Shown here one piece after another: positions 40,948 to 48,979 of a stretch of 57,907 nucleotides of DNA. The position numbers and the translations under genes were made by a program. The notes beneath the pieces are model-generated. The model searched no databases. It saw nothing but the letters and a program-made list of their open reading frames with translations, and was not told the origin of the DNA. The stretch covers positions 1 to 57,907 of the forward strand of contig NZ_SPHO01000015.1 in assembly GCF_005845215.1 (NCBI RefSeq), in the 5' to 3' direction. How positions within the stretch are numbered: the first letter of the stretch is position 1; each line of letters opens with the position of its first letter. This stretch comes from Clostridium sp. 1001271st1 H5. Lineage in GTDB: Bacteria; Bacillota; Clostridia; Lachnospirales; Lachnospiraceae.

Positions 40948-41346
40948 TTACAAGGGTTTTTCAGCCCCTAAAGCGTGACATTTCTCCCGTTGTTTCCGCT
41001 TGCGCTTTGCGGCGTTGATCCGCTTCATGCGCGCGGCACATTCCGGGCAATATTTGGCCCTGTTAGAACCGGGGGTAAACAGCGCCCCACATACAGCGCA
41101 TTTCTTCGCATTCAGTCGGTGGAACAGCGCCGTTTCCAGTTCCTTATCCTGCGGCAATACCGCCGCCCGAAACCACCTGCACAACAGGGAGTAGGAAATG
41201 GACTGGACACAGATGCATTCCTCCCCATCGTCCAGGGCGATACAGTTTCCGTCAATGTAGTTACAGCACTCATGCACCAGCCTCCGCGCTCTGCGGTACT
41301 GGCGGTAATCCATGACAGGGATAGGTTCAGTCTTGTTGTTCTTCAT
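40948..41346 (-). CDS. cysteine-rich VLP-type protein
   Basis: A 132-residue protein with two Cys-rich parts: an N-terminal RRLVHECCNYIDGNCIAL with ECIC, and a C-terminal zinc ribbon with CAVCGALFTPGSNRAKYCPE and CAAR. This layout matches the Cys-rich VLP domain family of clostridial mobile elements, a probable DNA- or RNA-binding protein of unknown function. It stands alone, divergent from the DinJ/YafQ pair, about 110 bp from the replisome organiser. Confidence 0.7.
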   Translation of the reverse strand: MKNNKTEPIPVMDYRQYRRARRLVHECCNYIDGNCIALDDGEECICVQSISYSLLCRWFRAAVLPQDKELETALFHRLNAKKCAVCGALFTPGSNRAKYCPECAARMKRINAAKRKRKQREKCHALGAEKPL

Positions 41347-41401
41347 AAATGATTTCTTTCATAAAGCGTGTAACCTCCTCGAATGAATTTATTGTTAAAT
41401 A

Positions 41402-41448
41402 TTCGTGCAAAGTATTGTTTTCTTCGTGCAAATGGCATATACTATAAT
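41402..41448 (+). promoter_or_regulatory. dinJ-yafQ promoter with two direct repeats
   Basis: TTCGTGCAAA occurs at 41402-41411 and 41423-41432, exactly 21 bp apart (two helix turns), followed by TATAAT at 41443-41448. The -35 region is weak. The repeats are likely binding sites for the DinJ or DinJ-YafQ autorepressor. Confidence 0.5.
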
Positions 41449-41472
41449 TGCCAGCAGAAAGGGGTTGATCGT

Positions 41473-41751
41473 ATGGCTGGAAATACCACAAACATCAGTA
41501 TCCGCATGGACGCAGATTTGAAAGCGCAGGCGGACGCACTGTTTACTGAACTTGGCATGAACCTGACTACGGCGTTTAACATCTTTGTGCGCCAGTCGCT
41601 TCGTGAAGGCGGCATTCCCTTTGAGGTAAGGCTGGAACAGCCGAACAAAGAAACGGTTGCTGCCATGCTGGAAGCGGAAAGGATTGCAAAAGACCCGTCT
41701 GTAAAGGGCTACAATGACCTTGACGAGTTGTTTGCTGACCTGAAAAGATGA
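41473..41751 (+). CDS. dinJ: RelB/DinJ family antitoxin
   Basis: A 92-residue protein from MAGNTTNISIRMDADLKAQA (site AAAGGGG 7 bp upstream). The ribbon-helix-helix domain covers about 7-50 with ALFTELGMNLTTAFNIFVRQ; the C-terminal part (from about 65) would wrap the toxin. It neutralises YafQ and, with it, represses the operon. Its stop overlaps the YafQ start by 4 bp. One of few plus-strand genes of the nested element, opposite to its neighbours, and so a self-contained stability module. Confidence 0.9.
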   Translation: MAGNTTNISIRMDADLKAQADALFTELGMNLTTAFNIFVRQSLREGGIPFEVRLEQPNKETVAAMLEAERIAKDPSVKGYNDLDELFADLKR

Positions 41752-42038
41752 AAGAAACCAAATATACCGTCAAGTACACGACCAGTTTCAAAAAAGACTA
41801 CAAACGAGCCATAAAGCGTGGCTTGAAGATTGAGCTGCTGGAGCAGGTCGTAGCATTGCTGGCAATGGGCGAACCGCTGCCGGATAAGAACCGCGACCAT
41901 GACCTGTCCGGCGATTGGGCAGGCCATCGGGAATGTCATATTCTCCCGGACTGGCTGCTTGTCTACCGCATAGAGGATGATGTTCTGGTGCTGACGCTGG
42001 CCCGCACCGGCACACACAGCGACTTGTTCGGCAAATAA
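41748..42038 (+). CDS. yafQ: YafQ family mRNA interferase toxin
   Basis: A 96-residue RelE/YafQ-fold protein. The segments YTTSFKKDYKRAIKRGLK (about 10-27), ALLAMGEPLPDKNRDHDLSG, and the C-terminal RECHILPDWLLVYRIEDD and THSDLF match YafQ, with His residues (about 50, 61 and 90) placed like the catalytic ones of YafQ. It cuts mRNA on the ribosome when DinJ is lost, which stabilises the element in its host. A strong terminator follows. Confidence 0.9.
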   Translation: MKETKYTVKYTTSFKKDYKRAIKRGLKIELLEQVVALLAMGEPLPDKNRDHDLSGDWAGHRECHILPDWLLVYRIEDDVLVLTLARTGTHSDLFGK

Positions 42039-42045
42039 ACAGTCT

Positions 42046-42079
42046 GCCGCCGTATGGGGAAACCTGTACGGCGGTTTTT
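42046..42079 (+). terminator. terminator of dinJ-yafQ
   Basis: GCCGCCGTA (42046-42054) pairs with TACGGCGG (42067-42074) over a 12-bp loop, followed by TTTTT. It lies 8 bp past the YafQ stop. Confidence 0.8.
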
Positions 42080-42145
42080 CTGTATGCAAAGGTATGTCGT
42101 GAAACGCGACACACTTGACAGGGGTACGCCAAAACGCGGTAGCCT

Positions 42146-43591
42146 TTACCGCTCCGGCCCACGGTCGTGAGACTTGTCCCTTTCCTGTCGGGACAGCTGC
42201 TCGGCGGTTTTGCGGAGCCGTTCCACTGCTTTCAAATCCTCCCTCATGGATTTCATGGCAAGCGTGTCCGTCTGCTTTCCGGCGGTCAGCTGGTCGATCT
42301 CCCGCTGCCATGCCTTCGGGGTGATCCCCTCGCCGCTGTCTTTCAGTTCTTTCAGATACCAGGCTGCTGCGTCATACAGGATCAGTTCCCGGCTGTGGCG
42401 CTGCTCAAACTGTTCCCGCTTTTCCGGCTTTACTTTGGCAAGCTGTTTGTGGATGGGCTTGTACTGGTTGTACTGTTCCCACATCTCCCCGCGTTCGGTA
42501 AGAATGGCGATCCGGCGCTCAGCCTTGACAATCTTTCCGCGAAGGTCATAGTAACGGCTGTTCATATCAGCGATTTTTTCATGAAGCTGCTGCATAGACT
42601 GGATGCCGTTTGCCTGTAAAAAGCTGAATAGTGCAGCGCTTTCCTGCAAAGCCCGGATTTTGCCGGTGCGGGTGCGGGGAGTGTTCAACTGCTGCTGGGC
42701 CTCCCACAAAGCAGTCAAGCTGCTTTGCTGTGTTTGTGGTTTTTCCGCTTCGTCTTTCGACCAGCGATAAAGACGGGTAATGCGGGCTTTAATTTCTTTC
42801 AGCAGTTTGTTGTCGGCGACGATCTGTCGGTTTACTTCCCCCTTGTCGGTGCGGATACCGCGCTTTTCCATTTGGCTGGCAGCTGGCCCCAGATGGACAG
42901 AGGGAATTTTATCAATGCCCTGCCGCTTGTAACTGCGGTGGTCAATGCGCTCCGGTCTACCGGCAGATTCCAGCGCCCGGTTGGTGTAGGCTGTCCACGC
43001 TGCCCGCCAAATCTCCACATTTCCTTTATCGTTCCAGTCGGTCGTATCCTCCCGATGATTTTTCCAGCCGCCTTTCCCATCCGGGATACGCTGTCCATTC
43101 TCGTCCAGATCGTATGCCTTGCGGCACTTTGCGCCCCACTGTCCGTTTTCTTTCAGAGGCCGGAGCGTCAGCATGATATGGACATGAGGGTTGCCGGTTC
43201 CCTTGTCATGGATGGCAAAGTCGGCGCACATTCCTTTGTCTACAAAATTGTCCTTCACATAGGCACGCACAAGGGCAAGCTGTTGTTCGCCGGACAGTTC
43301 ACGGGGCAGGGCTGCCTCGATCTCACGGGCAAGCTGGCTGTCCCTTGCTTTCTCGATTTGCTCCACGCTGTTCCAGAGGATAGAACGGTCTGCAAATTCT
43401 GGCGGGGCGTGGGCAGGCAGCATGATCTCCGCATGGACAATGCCGCCTTTCCGGGTGTAGTCGTGGGTCATTCCATCCCATTCATTTGTCAGCTTGGTTC
43501 CGCTGCGGTAAGCAGCTGCGGCAACGGCAGAACGGCCTGCGCTGCGCTTGATGATACTGACGGGGATATGACAGAAATCTATGGGGAACAC
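42146..43591 (-). CDS. mobA: MobA/MobL (MOBQ) relaxase
   Basis: A 481-residue relaxase. The N-terminus has the probable nicking tyrosine region near AAAAYRSGTKL (about 24-34) and the histidine motif in KGTGNPHVHIMLTLRP (near 130-145; HVH). The C-terminal half is coiled-coil (ILTERGEMWEQYNQYKPIHK). It cuts the MOBQ-type nic site found just upstream at 43756-43767. It would mobilise the nested element through another element's channel. A DUF3847 gene precedes it on the same strand. Confidence 0.92.
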   Translation of the reverse strand: MFPIDFCHIPVSIIKRSAGRSAVAAAAYRSGTKLTNEWDGMTHDYTRKGGIVHAEIMLPAHAPPEFADRSILWNSVEQIEKARDSQLAREIEAALPRELSGEQQLALVRAYVKDNFVDKGMCADFAIHDKGTGNPHVHIMLTLRPLKENGQWGAKCRKAYDLDENGQRIPDGKGGWKNHREDTTDWNDKGNVEIWRAAWTAYTNRALESAGRPERIDHRSYKRQGIDKIPSVHLGPAASQMEKRGIRTDKGEVNRQIVADNKLLKEIKARITRLYRWSKDEAEKPQTQQSSLTALWEAQQQLNTPRTRTGKIRALQESAALFSFLQANGIQSMQQLHEKIADMNSRYYDLRGKIVKAERRIAILTERGEMWEQYNQYKPIHKQLAKVKPEKREQFEQRHSRELILYDAAAWYLKELKDSGEGITPKAWQREIDQLTAGKQTDTLAMKSMREDLKAVERLRKTAEQLSRQERDKSHDRGPER

Positions 43592-43734
43592 CTCCTTTCA
43601 GTGAGGGGGATAGCAGGCTCTGTGGAGCCGGACAAATGCAAAGCGGGTGTCCGACGACTGCGCAGAGCGCACAAGGGGTTTGGGGAGCGTAGCTTCCCAT
43701 CGCGGACGAAGTACGCAACGCCCCCGGCAGGGCG

Positions 43735-43790
43735 CACAGCACCGGCAACGGTGTATAAGTGCGCCCTTGTAAACAAGGGACTTATGGCGT
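43735..43790 (+). other. oriT of the nested element, RSF1010-like
   Basis: The arms CACCG (43740-43744) and CGGTG (43749-43753) form a hairpin immediately followed by TATAAGTGCGCCCT. TAAGTGCGCCCT is the nic core known from the RSF1010/MOBQ family, where the hairpin likewise stands just upstream; by analogy the nick would fall between 43763 and 43764. CCCTTG-TAAA-CAAGGG (43764-43779) follows as a second inverted repeat. The site overlaps the 3' end of the DUF3847 gene. Confidence 0.8.
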
Positions 43791-44072
43791 GTCCCCGGAT
43801 TTTGGCAGGTTTGCAGTTAATTCCGCAGCCCCCGGAAGATGGGACAGGGTAATCAGAAATGCTTTGACCTCTGCGCCGGAAAGGTTGGAAGCCAGTGGGA
43901 AAATCCCCTCCAAAATGGCTCCGCGCTCAATCAGGCGGCGGGTGCGAACCCTGCGTTCTTCGTTCCGCTGCTTGTTCTCCAAAATCTTCTTGCGGTTTTC
44001 AAGCTGCCGGATCTCCTTCAGGACTTCCTCCCGTTCTTCTTTTTGTGGGTGGGCTGTAATTTTTTCGTTCAT
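43782..44072 (-). CDS. DUF3847 family protein
   Basis: A 96-residue basic protein from MNEKITAHPQKEEREEVLKE (site AAAGAGGTGCCTGAC). The first half is a coiled coil, then RNEERRVRTRRLIERGAILE at about 40-60 is the DUF3847 hallmark, and ALEGIFP-type sequence follows. The family is found next to MobA/MobL relaxases and probably plays a MobC-like role at oriT. Its 3' end lies beside the oriT, between it and the sigma-like genes. Confidence 0.8.
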   Translation of the reverse strand: MNEKITAHPQKEEREEVLKEIRQLENRKKILENKQRNEERRVRTRRLIERGAILEGIFPLASNLSGAEVKAFLITLSHLPGAAELTANLPKSGDTP

Positions 44073-44100
44073 GTCAGGCACCTCTTTTCTTTGGAAATAC

Positions 44101-44562
44101 TCATAGATTGACCGTCCATTTCTGTCGAGCAAAGTACCGGCGCAGTCTCCGCAGTGCGGCATGGATGGATTTTCCCGCCTGTGCTGGCGTGATACCCTCC
44201 ATTGCGGCAATATCTTTCACTTTCATACCCAGCATATAGCGGGCGTGAACACGGCGAGCCTGCATAGGCGGCAGGGAGGAAATGGCTTCATACAATCGCC
44301 GTATCAGTTCTTCGTATTCGGCTAATTCTTCTTTTTCTATCAGGTAGTCCTCCGGCGATGGCTGCGCCCAGCCGATGGCGGCATTTTCGATTCCATCGTT
44401 ACAATCGAGGGAATAAAACGCCTTATACCGGAACATCTTGCGATCTCTGGCGGCCTCGGCTCTCTTGTCCAGAAGAAACGCTTCGACGATCTCATCGGAC
44501 ACCTCCACAAAAATGTCCTCTTTGCAAAATGGATAATATTGTTTGAGATTGATGGTCTGCAT
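44101..44562 (-). CDS. sigma-70-like regulator 1
   Basis: A 153-residue protein from MQTINLKQYYPFCKEDIFVE. After an N-terminal domain ending near 95, the C-terminal part is a sigma region 4-like helix-turn-helix (SLPPMQARRVHARYMLGMKV then AAMEGITPAQAGKSIHAALR). It belongs to the short sigma-like factors carried by Tn916- and Tn4451-type elements. It may direct RNA polymerase to element promoters or regulate transfer. It is one of three tandem paralogues; only 10 bp separate it from the next. Confidence 0.8.
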   Translation of the reverse strand: MQTINLKQYYPFCKEDIFVEVSDEIVEAFLLDKRAEAARDRKMFRYKAFYSLDCNDGIENAAIGWAQPSPEDYLIEKEELAEYEELIRRLYEAISSLPPMQARRVHARYMLGMKVKDIAAMEGITPAQAGKSIHAALRRLRRYFARQKWTVNL

Positions 44563-44572
44563 AGGCATGCCC

Positions 44573-45025
44573 TCACTCTGTTTGGAAAAAGCCATCATAG
44601 CAGCGGCGCATATTCCGCAGACCTCGACGGATGGCAACGCTGACCTTGCTGCTGTGGACGCCCTCTATCCGAGAGATTTCCGGCTGCTTGATACCAGCAA
44701 TGTAGTAGGCGTGAACACGGCGGGCCTGTGTCGGAGTGGCATGAGCCAGAGCCACCGGCAAAGCTGCAATTAGGTATAGGCGGGTGGTCATTTCTTCTCG
44801 TTCCAGCAAAATATCTTCCGGCGATCTGCTGTGTTCCAGTGCGTAATTTTCCAGCCAGCTGTATGCGTCCAGAGAGTAGTAGGCGCGGTGGTAGACTTTC
44901 CGACGCTCATAGTTCTCCATCTCCCGCTTGGCCTGATACATCGCTGCCCATACCTCGTCCGTAACATCCACAAACTCGTCATGCCGGTAGTGGGGATACA
45001 TCCACCGCAGATTGATTGTTTTCAT
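44573..45025 (-). CDS. sigma-70-like regulator 2
   Basis: A 150-residue paralogue of the preceding gene, from MKTINLRWMYPHYRHDEFVD (site AGGAGGTAAGCCT). It shares the N-terminal K/QTINL...YP pattern and the C-terminal helix-turn-helix (TQARRVHAYYIAGIKQPEIS, SKVSVAIRRGLRNMRR). Sequence identity to its neighbour is moderate by eye, suggesting an old duplication. The function is the same in kind; division of labour is unknown. Confidence 0.8.
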   Translation of the reverse strand: MKTINLRWMYPHYRHDEFVDVTDEVWAAMYQAKREMENYERRKVYHRAYYSLDAYSWLENYALEHSRSPEDILLEREEMTTRLYLIAALPVALAHATPTQARRVHAYYIAGIKQPEISRIEGVHSSKVSVAIRRGLRNMRRCYDGFFQTE

Positions 45026-45128
45026 AGGCTTACCTCCTGAAAATCGGAGAGGCGGACAGCTCGTCCGCTGTCCGCCCCTCGCTGAGATAAGGGAAATGAT
45101 CCCTTTCACTTGGTAGCCAGAAAACAGG

Positions 45129-45542
45129 TCATTCGTTAAGCCTGTTCTCAAAGAAATTTATAAATTTTTTTCTGACCGCCTCCACACTTTGATACACAGC
45201 CACTTTGGAGCAGCCGCACAGCACACCAATCTCTGCAAGGCTCAGCCCGTCAAGCGCATAGAGCAGGAACCGGCGGCGCTGGGCCTCGGTACAGGTGTCC
45301 AGAACAGCCATCAGCTCATGCAGCGTTTCCATGCGGCAAAGGTATTCCTCCGGCGTTTCGCCGTAGACCCCTACACCCTCGGTGGTAATGATGTACTCGT
45401 CAAACTCCCGGCCATCCCAATGCCGCCGCTGTTCATGGAACAGGTTCTCCGTTTTATGATCGGCCCGGTCAAGAAATTCATAGACTTCCAGCGTAACCTC
45501 CACGGCCACAGCTTGTCCGTTATAATTGATGGTAACTTCCAT
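45129..45542 (-). CDS. sigma-70-like regulator 3
   Basis: A 137-residue protein from MEVTINYNGQAVAVEVTLEV (site GAGGAAAGACAG). The C-terminal helix-turn-helix (ALDGLSLAEIGVLCGCSKVA then VYQSVEAVRKKF) is a sigma region 4 fold; the N-terminus has the VEVTLEVYEFLDRADHKTEN pattern of the same family. More divergent than the other two. A 103-bp gap separates it from regulator 2, and it follows a hairpin-rich gap, so it is likely the first gene of the sigma-mobilisation transcript. Confidence 0.8.
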   Translation of the reverse strand: MEVTINYNGQAVAVEVTLEVYEFLDRADHKTENLFHEQRRHWDGREFDEYIITTEGVGVYGETPEEYLCRMETLHELMAVLDTCTEAQRRRFLLYALDGLSLAEIGVLCGCSKVAVYQSVEAVRKKFINFFENRLNE

Positions 45543-45654
45543 CTGTCTTTCCTCCATTCAGATTTTTTTGGTAAATCTGAATGGGGCGGCGGAGAACGGC
45601 ACTGGGGCCAGGGTTCGGGCCATGCTGGCCCGATGTTTCGGCTCCATAGGGACA

Positions 45655-45693
45655 AAAAAGCGCCCGGACGGCATAAAGCCATACGAGCGTAAT
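45655..45693 (-). terminator. terminator upstream of the sigma-like genes
   Basis: On the minus strand the arms CGCTCGTATGGC and GCCGTCCGGGCG pair at most positions over TTTAT and are followed by TTTTTT. It separates the ABC cargo transcript from the sigma and mobilisation genes. Confidence 0.6.
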
Positions 45694-45997
45694 AGAGTAT
45701 ATTTTGCTGTTTAGTTACATGGTATAGTGCATACTTCTGACCGCATTGCTCCGCTGCTGGGAACAGGCTTTTTTTAGCTGGTGCAGGTCATGGGGACTGT
45801 GAAAAAAGGCAAAAATAGACACGGCGGCAATCCTCCTATGTGCCGCCGTGGATTTACACGGTGTTAGGTCGTCGTTAGATTGGGATAGACGAAAAGAAAC
45901 GGCGGCTCTGATCTTCTCAAAGCCGCCGCTTCATAGGCGCGTGGAAATGTGTCTGCTGTACGACGGCTTTTTTCTTTTGCCGTCGTGCGGCAGAATG
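45694..45997. other. hairpin-rich gap between cargo and mobilisation genes
   Basis: No gene is seen between 45543 and 45997. Strong hairpins are: CACGGCGGC/GCCGCCGTG (45820-45850), CGGCGGCT/AGCCGCCG (45900-45928, followed by TTTCTTTT on the minus strand, thus a terminator of the ABC operon) and ACGACGGC/GCCGTCGT (45960-45987). Several share the CGGCGGC core, so they may be repeats of a common origin. Confidence 0.5.
45891..45928 (-). terminator. terminator of the ABC transporter operon
   Basis: On the minus strand CGGCGGCT and AGCCGCCG close over a 13-bp loop, followed by TTTCTTTTC. It lies about 70 bp past the lipoprotein stop. Confidence 0.7.
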
Positions 45998-46459
45998 TTA
46001 TTCAATATTCAATTCAATGTTTCCAGTAAAGTCCTCACACTCAATGCCGATATAATTTCCACCATCAGGAAGTGTAATTGTGTCACTATAAGTTCCGGTT
46101 GTTTCAATCAAAGTGACTGCTTCATCCGATCCAGAAATCCAAAATACTTTTGCAGTACCTTCCGTAACCTCCAAAGTGCAGTCAATAGACAGCTCCTTAC
46201 CGGCTTCTCTTTTTATGGAAGTTCCTCCGAACACATACTCTGTATCTGAAAAATTCTCATAATCAGCCGTATAAGTTCCCGTATAATCATCGATCCCTTT
46301 TTCTTTTGTTCCTTCCAAAGATAACTTTCCTGTAAGCTCTATGGTTCCAGCTGACTGAACGATATTATTATAATGATCGAGAATTTCATCTTTTGAACAG
46401 CCAGAAAGCATAAAACTTCCAAAAAGAACAAATGCCAATGCTAAAACTGTTTTCTTCAT
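45998..46459 (-). CDS. lipoprotein of the ABC transporter operon
   Basis: A 153-residue protein with a lipoprotein signal peptide: MKKTVLALAFVLFGSFMLSGC, lipobox LSGC with Cys at 21. The rest is beta-rich and acidic (TIELTGKLSLEGT, YTGTYTADYENFSDTEY). It would sit on the outer face of the membrane. Coupled to the ABC permeases (7 bp away), it may sequester a peptide antibiotic or sense it, as LanI-type lipoproteins do for LanFEG exporters. That role is inferred; the sequence is not a recognised LanI. Confidence 0.7.
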   Translation of the reverse strand: MKKTVLALAFVLFGSFMLSGCSKDEILDHYNNIVQSAGTIELTGKLSLEGTKEKGIDDYTGTYTADYENFSDTEYVFGGTSIKREAGKELSIDCTLEVTEGTAKVFWISGSDEAVTLIETTGTYSDTITLPDGGNYIGIECEDFTGNIELNIE

Positions 46460-46466
46460 AAAATCA

Positions 46467-47246
46467 TCACCAGCCTTTCTTTGGTGCTACCTTTTTGGCC
46501 TTTTTCTTTGTTTGGGTTGCTTCTCGCTCTTTCATGCACAAAATCAAGATGGCAGAAATAACAACAGCAAGCACAAGACTGCAAGAACAGGTTCCGATAT
46601 TCCAGTTGACTGCGGTATCATAGCTACGGTAGCCTACCATTCCGAGACTTGCGGTAATCGGATAAAGGTTTGCTAATGTCATATTTCCTGCGGCAAACAT
46701 CCCTCCATATCCATAGACAAAAGCAATGATTACACCGACTAAAAAGCTGCCCGCCCTCCGACAAGTAAGAGCGATAATCGGCAGAACCGCAAGATATAAA
46801 AAGAAATTAACCGCGGTAATCTGCAAGGTTGCTTTTAGTGCTAAGGAAATTTCAAAGCCGGGAAATCCCACAATCATTTCTGCTATGATTGTAAACAGGC
46901 TGCATATCAGCCCGAAAATAATAGACAATACGCCGCACACAATCAATTTCCCGGTCAGCAGTTTCTTAAAAGAGATCGGCACAGTCAGAATATTTTTCAA
47001 TGTGTCATCCGTCTGCTCACGAGAAATCATATATCCAGCAATTAGGCTGATACACATCGGAAAAATCATGGACATATTGTTTTTGATGACCTGTTCTGTA
47101 AGATAGGCGAAATCCCAAACGGAACCATCATTCGCCATAGAGGTAAACAAGGTCAGCAAGACGGATAGGAGCATGAGCGCAACACCCGCCCAAAGGATAT
47201 GATACCTTTTCAATTTATAAAATTCTGTTTTTACAATGCGAACCAT
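46467..47246 (-). CDS. ABC transporter permease (BcrB/LanG-like)
   Basis: A 259-residue protein with about six membrane helices, starting VRIVKTEFYKLKRYHILWAG after the first Met, a form typical of ABC-2 permeases of antibiotic-peptide exporters. The motif SREQTDDTLKNILTVPISF in the first loop is the conserved cytosolic coupling segment. A basic Lys-rich tail ends it. It pairs with the next gene's product and the ATPase at 48027-48953. Close homologues are in bacitracin and lantibiotic export systems; the substrate is unknown. Confidence 0.82.
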   Translation of the reverse strand: MVRIVKTEFYKLKRYHILWAGVALMLLSVLLTLFTSMANDGSVWDFAYLTEQVIKNNMSMIFPMCISLIAGYMISREQTDDTLKNILTVPISFKKLLTGKLIVCGVLSIIFGLICSLFTIIAEMIVGFPGFEISLALKATLQITAVNFFLYLAVLPIIALTCRRAGSFLVGVIIAFVYGYGGMFAAGNMTLANLYPITASLGMVGYRSYDTAVNWNIGTCSCSLVLAVVISAILILCMKEREATQTKKKAKKVAPKKGW

Positions 47247-47248
47247 GT

Positions 47249-48034
47249 TTATTCCCCCCTCTGCTTATATAATCTGTCAATCAGTAAGAACGAAACTAAT
47301 GCCATGATCCCAAGAATGAATACAACTTGAAATGTTGAAGGAATTAGCCCTGTCATTTGCTCCAAGTCCATTTTTATTCCATGAGCCGCCATATCTCCTG
47401 CACTCCAAAATGTAGTCAGTGGCGTGGGCAGAAGCCATAACATGGTTTTAGGCAGTGTGTCAAACAATGCCGTAGCACTCATGTTCAGAACGCTGTAAAA
47501 GACACACAGCAAAATGGAAAAAACATAGGTCTTACTGAAAAAGACAACAAGAACAATCAACGGGAGTGTTCCTGCCGTAATGAAAATTCCTGTTTCAACT
47601 GCTAAAAACAATTTATAGCCTGTTCCATAAACTTCTAATGTTCCAAATCCGCAAAGAATTGTTGCAATGGTAGAAGCCACACAAAAAACAATTCCAAAGA
47701 GAAACAGGACAACAATTTTTGCAAGCACCATTTGCGTGCTGGTTACGGGAATTGTACGCAGATTTTTGAATGTGTCGTTGTCGCGTTCCATAAAAAACAG
47801 GATAGCGGCAATCACACCGATAATGCAGGGCAATAAAAACTGGATACCATATCCTAACACCATGTTAAATAGTCCGTCGAAAGCATCTGCCTGATCCGTA
47901 TATCGCTCCATCATAGAGGGCGTTGTCATCAGATAAGTCAGCGGGATTGGAAACAGAAAAGCAGCCAGAATAATCAGCGGAATAAATTTCTTCCGTTTCA
48001 ATTTCAAAAATTCGCATTTGATTAGTTTAAGCAA
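47249..48034 (-). CDS. ABC transporter permease (BcrB/LanE-like)
   Basis: A 261-residue membrane protein with about six helices. The start LKLIKCEFLKLKRKKFIPLI and the ERDNDTFKNLRTIPVTSTQM loop mirror the other permease, so the two form a heterodimeric ABC-2 channel as in LanEG. It overlaps the ATPase stop by 8 bp and stands 2 bp before the second permease. The product would pump a peptide antibiotic from the membrane. Substrate not determinable from sequence. Confidence 0.82.
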   Translation of the reverse strand: MLKLIKCEFLKLKRKKFIPLIILAAFLFPIPLTYLMTTPSMMERYTDQADAFDGLFNMVLGYGIQFLLPCIIGVIAAILFFMERDNDTFKNLRTIPVTSTQMVLAKIVVLFLFGIVFCVASTIATILCGFGTLEVYGTGYKLFLAVETGIFITAGTLPLIVLVVFFSKTYVFSILLCVFYSVLNMSATALFDTLPKTMLWLLPTPLTTFWSAGDMAAHGIKMDLEQMTGLIPSTFQVVFILGIMALVSFLLIDRLYKQRGE

Positions 48035-48953
48035 TTCCTTCGCCCCCTGTCACACGCTTGAAGTAATCTTCAAGACTTTCTTCACAAGTATGCGCCTCCG
48101 ATACCTCCAATCCATTTTCTACAAAGGCAGTTACAATTTTCCCCACAGGCAGATCAAGGTTGTGCAGGCGCAGATTGTGGTCGTCCTGTATAGAGAAATG
48201 GTTTTCATGGAAATTTCGTTCCAAAATTCTTGCCGCCTGCGCAGTATCAGAGAGTGTAAACCGGATATGCTTACTACTTTTTTGCTCCAACTCAGCAAGG
48301 CTTTCTTCTTCCAGCAATGCACCGTGGTCTATAATTCCAATATCGTCAGCCAGCAAGGAAATCTCCGAAAGAATGTGACTGGAAATCAAAATGGTTTTTC
48401 CTCTTGCGTCGCAAAGCTCCCGAATAAAGGAGCGTACCTCCGCAATACCGATGGGATCAAGACCGTTGATCGGCTCATCCAAAATTAAAAGTTCCGGATC
48501 GTGCATAACAGCAAGGGCGATGGCAAGCCGCTGCTTCATACCAAGAGAATACTGGGAAAAGAGCTTTTTATCTTTGTAGGGCAGTCCTACCAAATCCAGA
48601 GCGTCTTTGATGGCATGATTGTTTGGTACGCCCCGCAGAGTAGCAAAGATACGCAGGTTCTCTGTGCCGGTCAGATTGGGATAAAAGCCGGGGGACTCAA
48701 TTAGGCTGCCGATACGGGGCAGCAATTTCTTTTCATTCCCCTGCAAAGATTTTCCCCAGATTTTGACCTCACCGGAGGTCGGCTTCGTTAAGCCCAACAA
48801 CATTTTCATAGTAGTGGTTTTTCCGGCTCCGTTTCTGCCCAGCAGACCATAAATTCTCCCACGCTTCACATGGATATTTAAGTCAGCCACACTCTTTTGT
48901 GAGCCGTATTGCTTCGTCAGATTTTTTGTTTCAATGATGTAATTTGTATCCAT
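48027..48953 (-). CDS. ABC transporter ATPase (BcrA/LanF-like)
   Basis: A 308-residue ATPase from MDTNYIIETKNLTKQYGSQK (site ACAGGAGGTTTTGAAT). Walker A GRNGAGKTT at 39-47, signature YSLGMKQRLAIA near 140, Walker B ELLILDEPINGLDP near 155 and the H-loop ISSHIL near 195 are all present. The C-terminal 90 residues are the extra domain of BcrA-type ATPases. First gene of the exporter operon, behind a promoter with four 11-bp spaced repeats and just after the two-component genes. Confidence 0.9.
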   Translation of the reverse strand: MDTNYIIETKNLTKQYGSQKSVADLNIHVKRGRIYGLLGRNGAGKTTTMKMLLGLTKPTSGEVKIWGKSLQGNEKKLLPRIGSLIESPGFYPNLTGTENLRIFATLRGVPNNHAIKDALDLVGLPYKDKKLFSQYSLGMKQRLAIALAVMHDPELLILDEPINGLDPIGIAEVRSFIRELCDARGKTILISSHILSEISLLADDIGIIDHGALLEEESLAELEQKSSKHIRFTLSDTAQAARILERNFHENHFSIQDDHNLRLHNLDLPVGKIVTAFVENGLEVSEAHTCEESLEDYFKRVTGGEGIA

Positions 48954-48979
48954 ATTCAAAACCTCCTGTTCTGTAAGGT

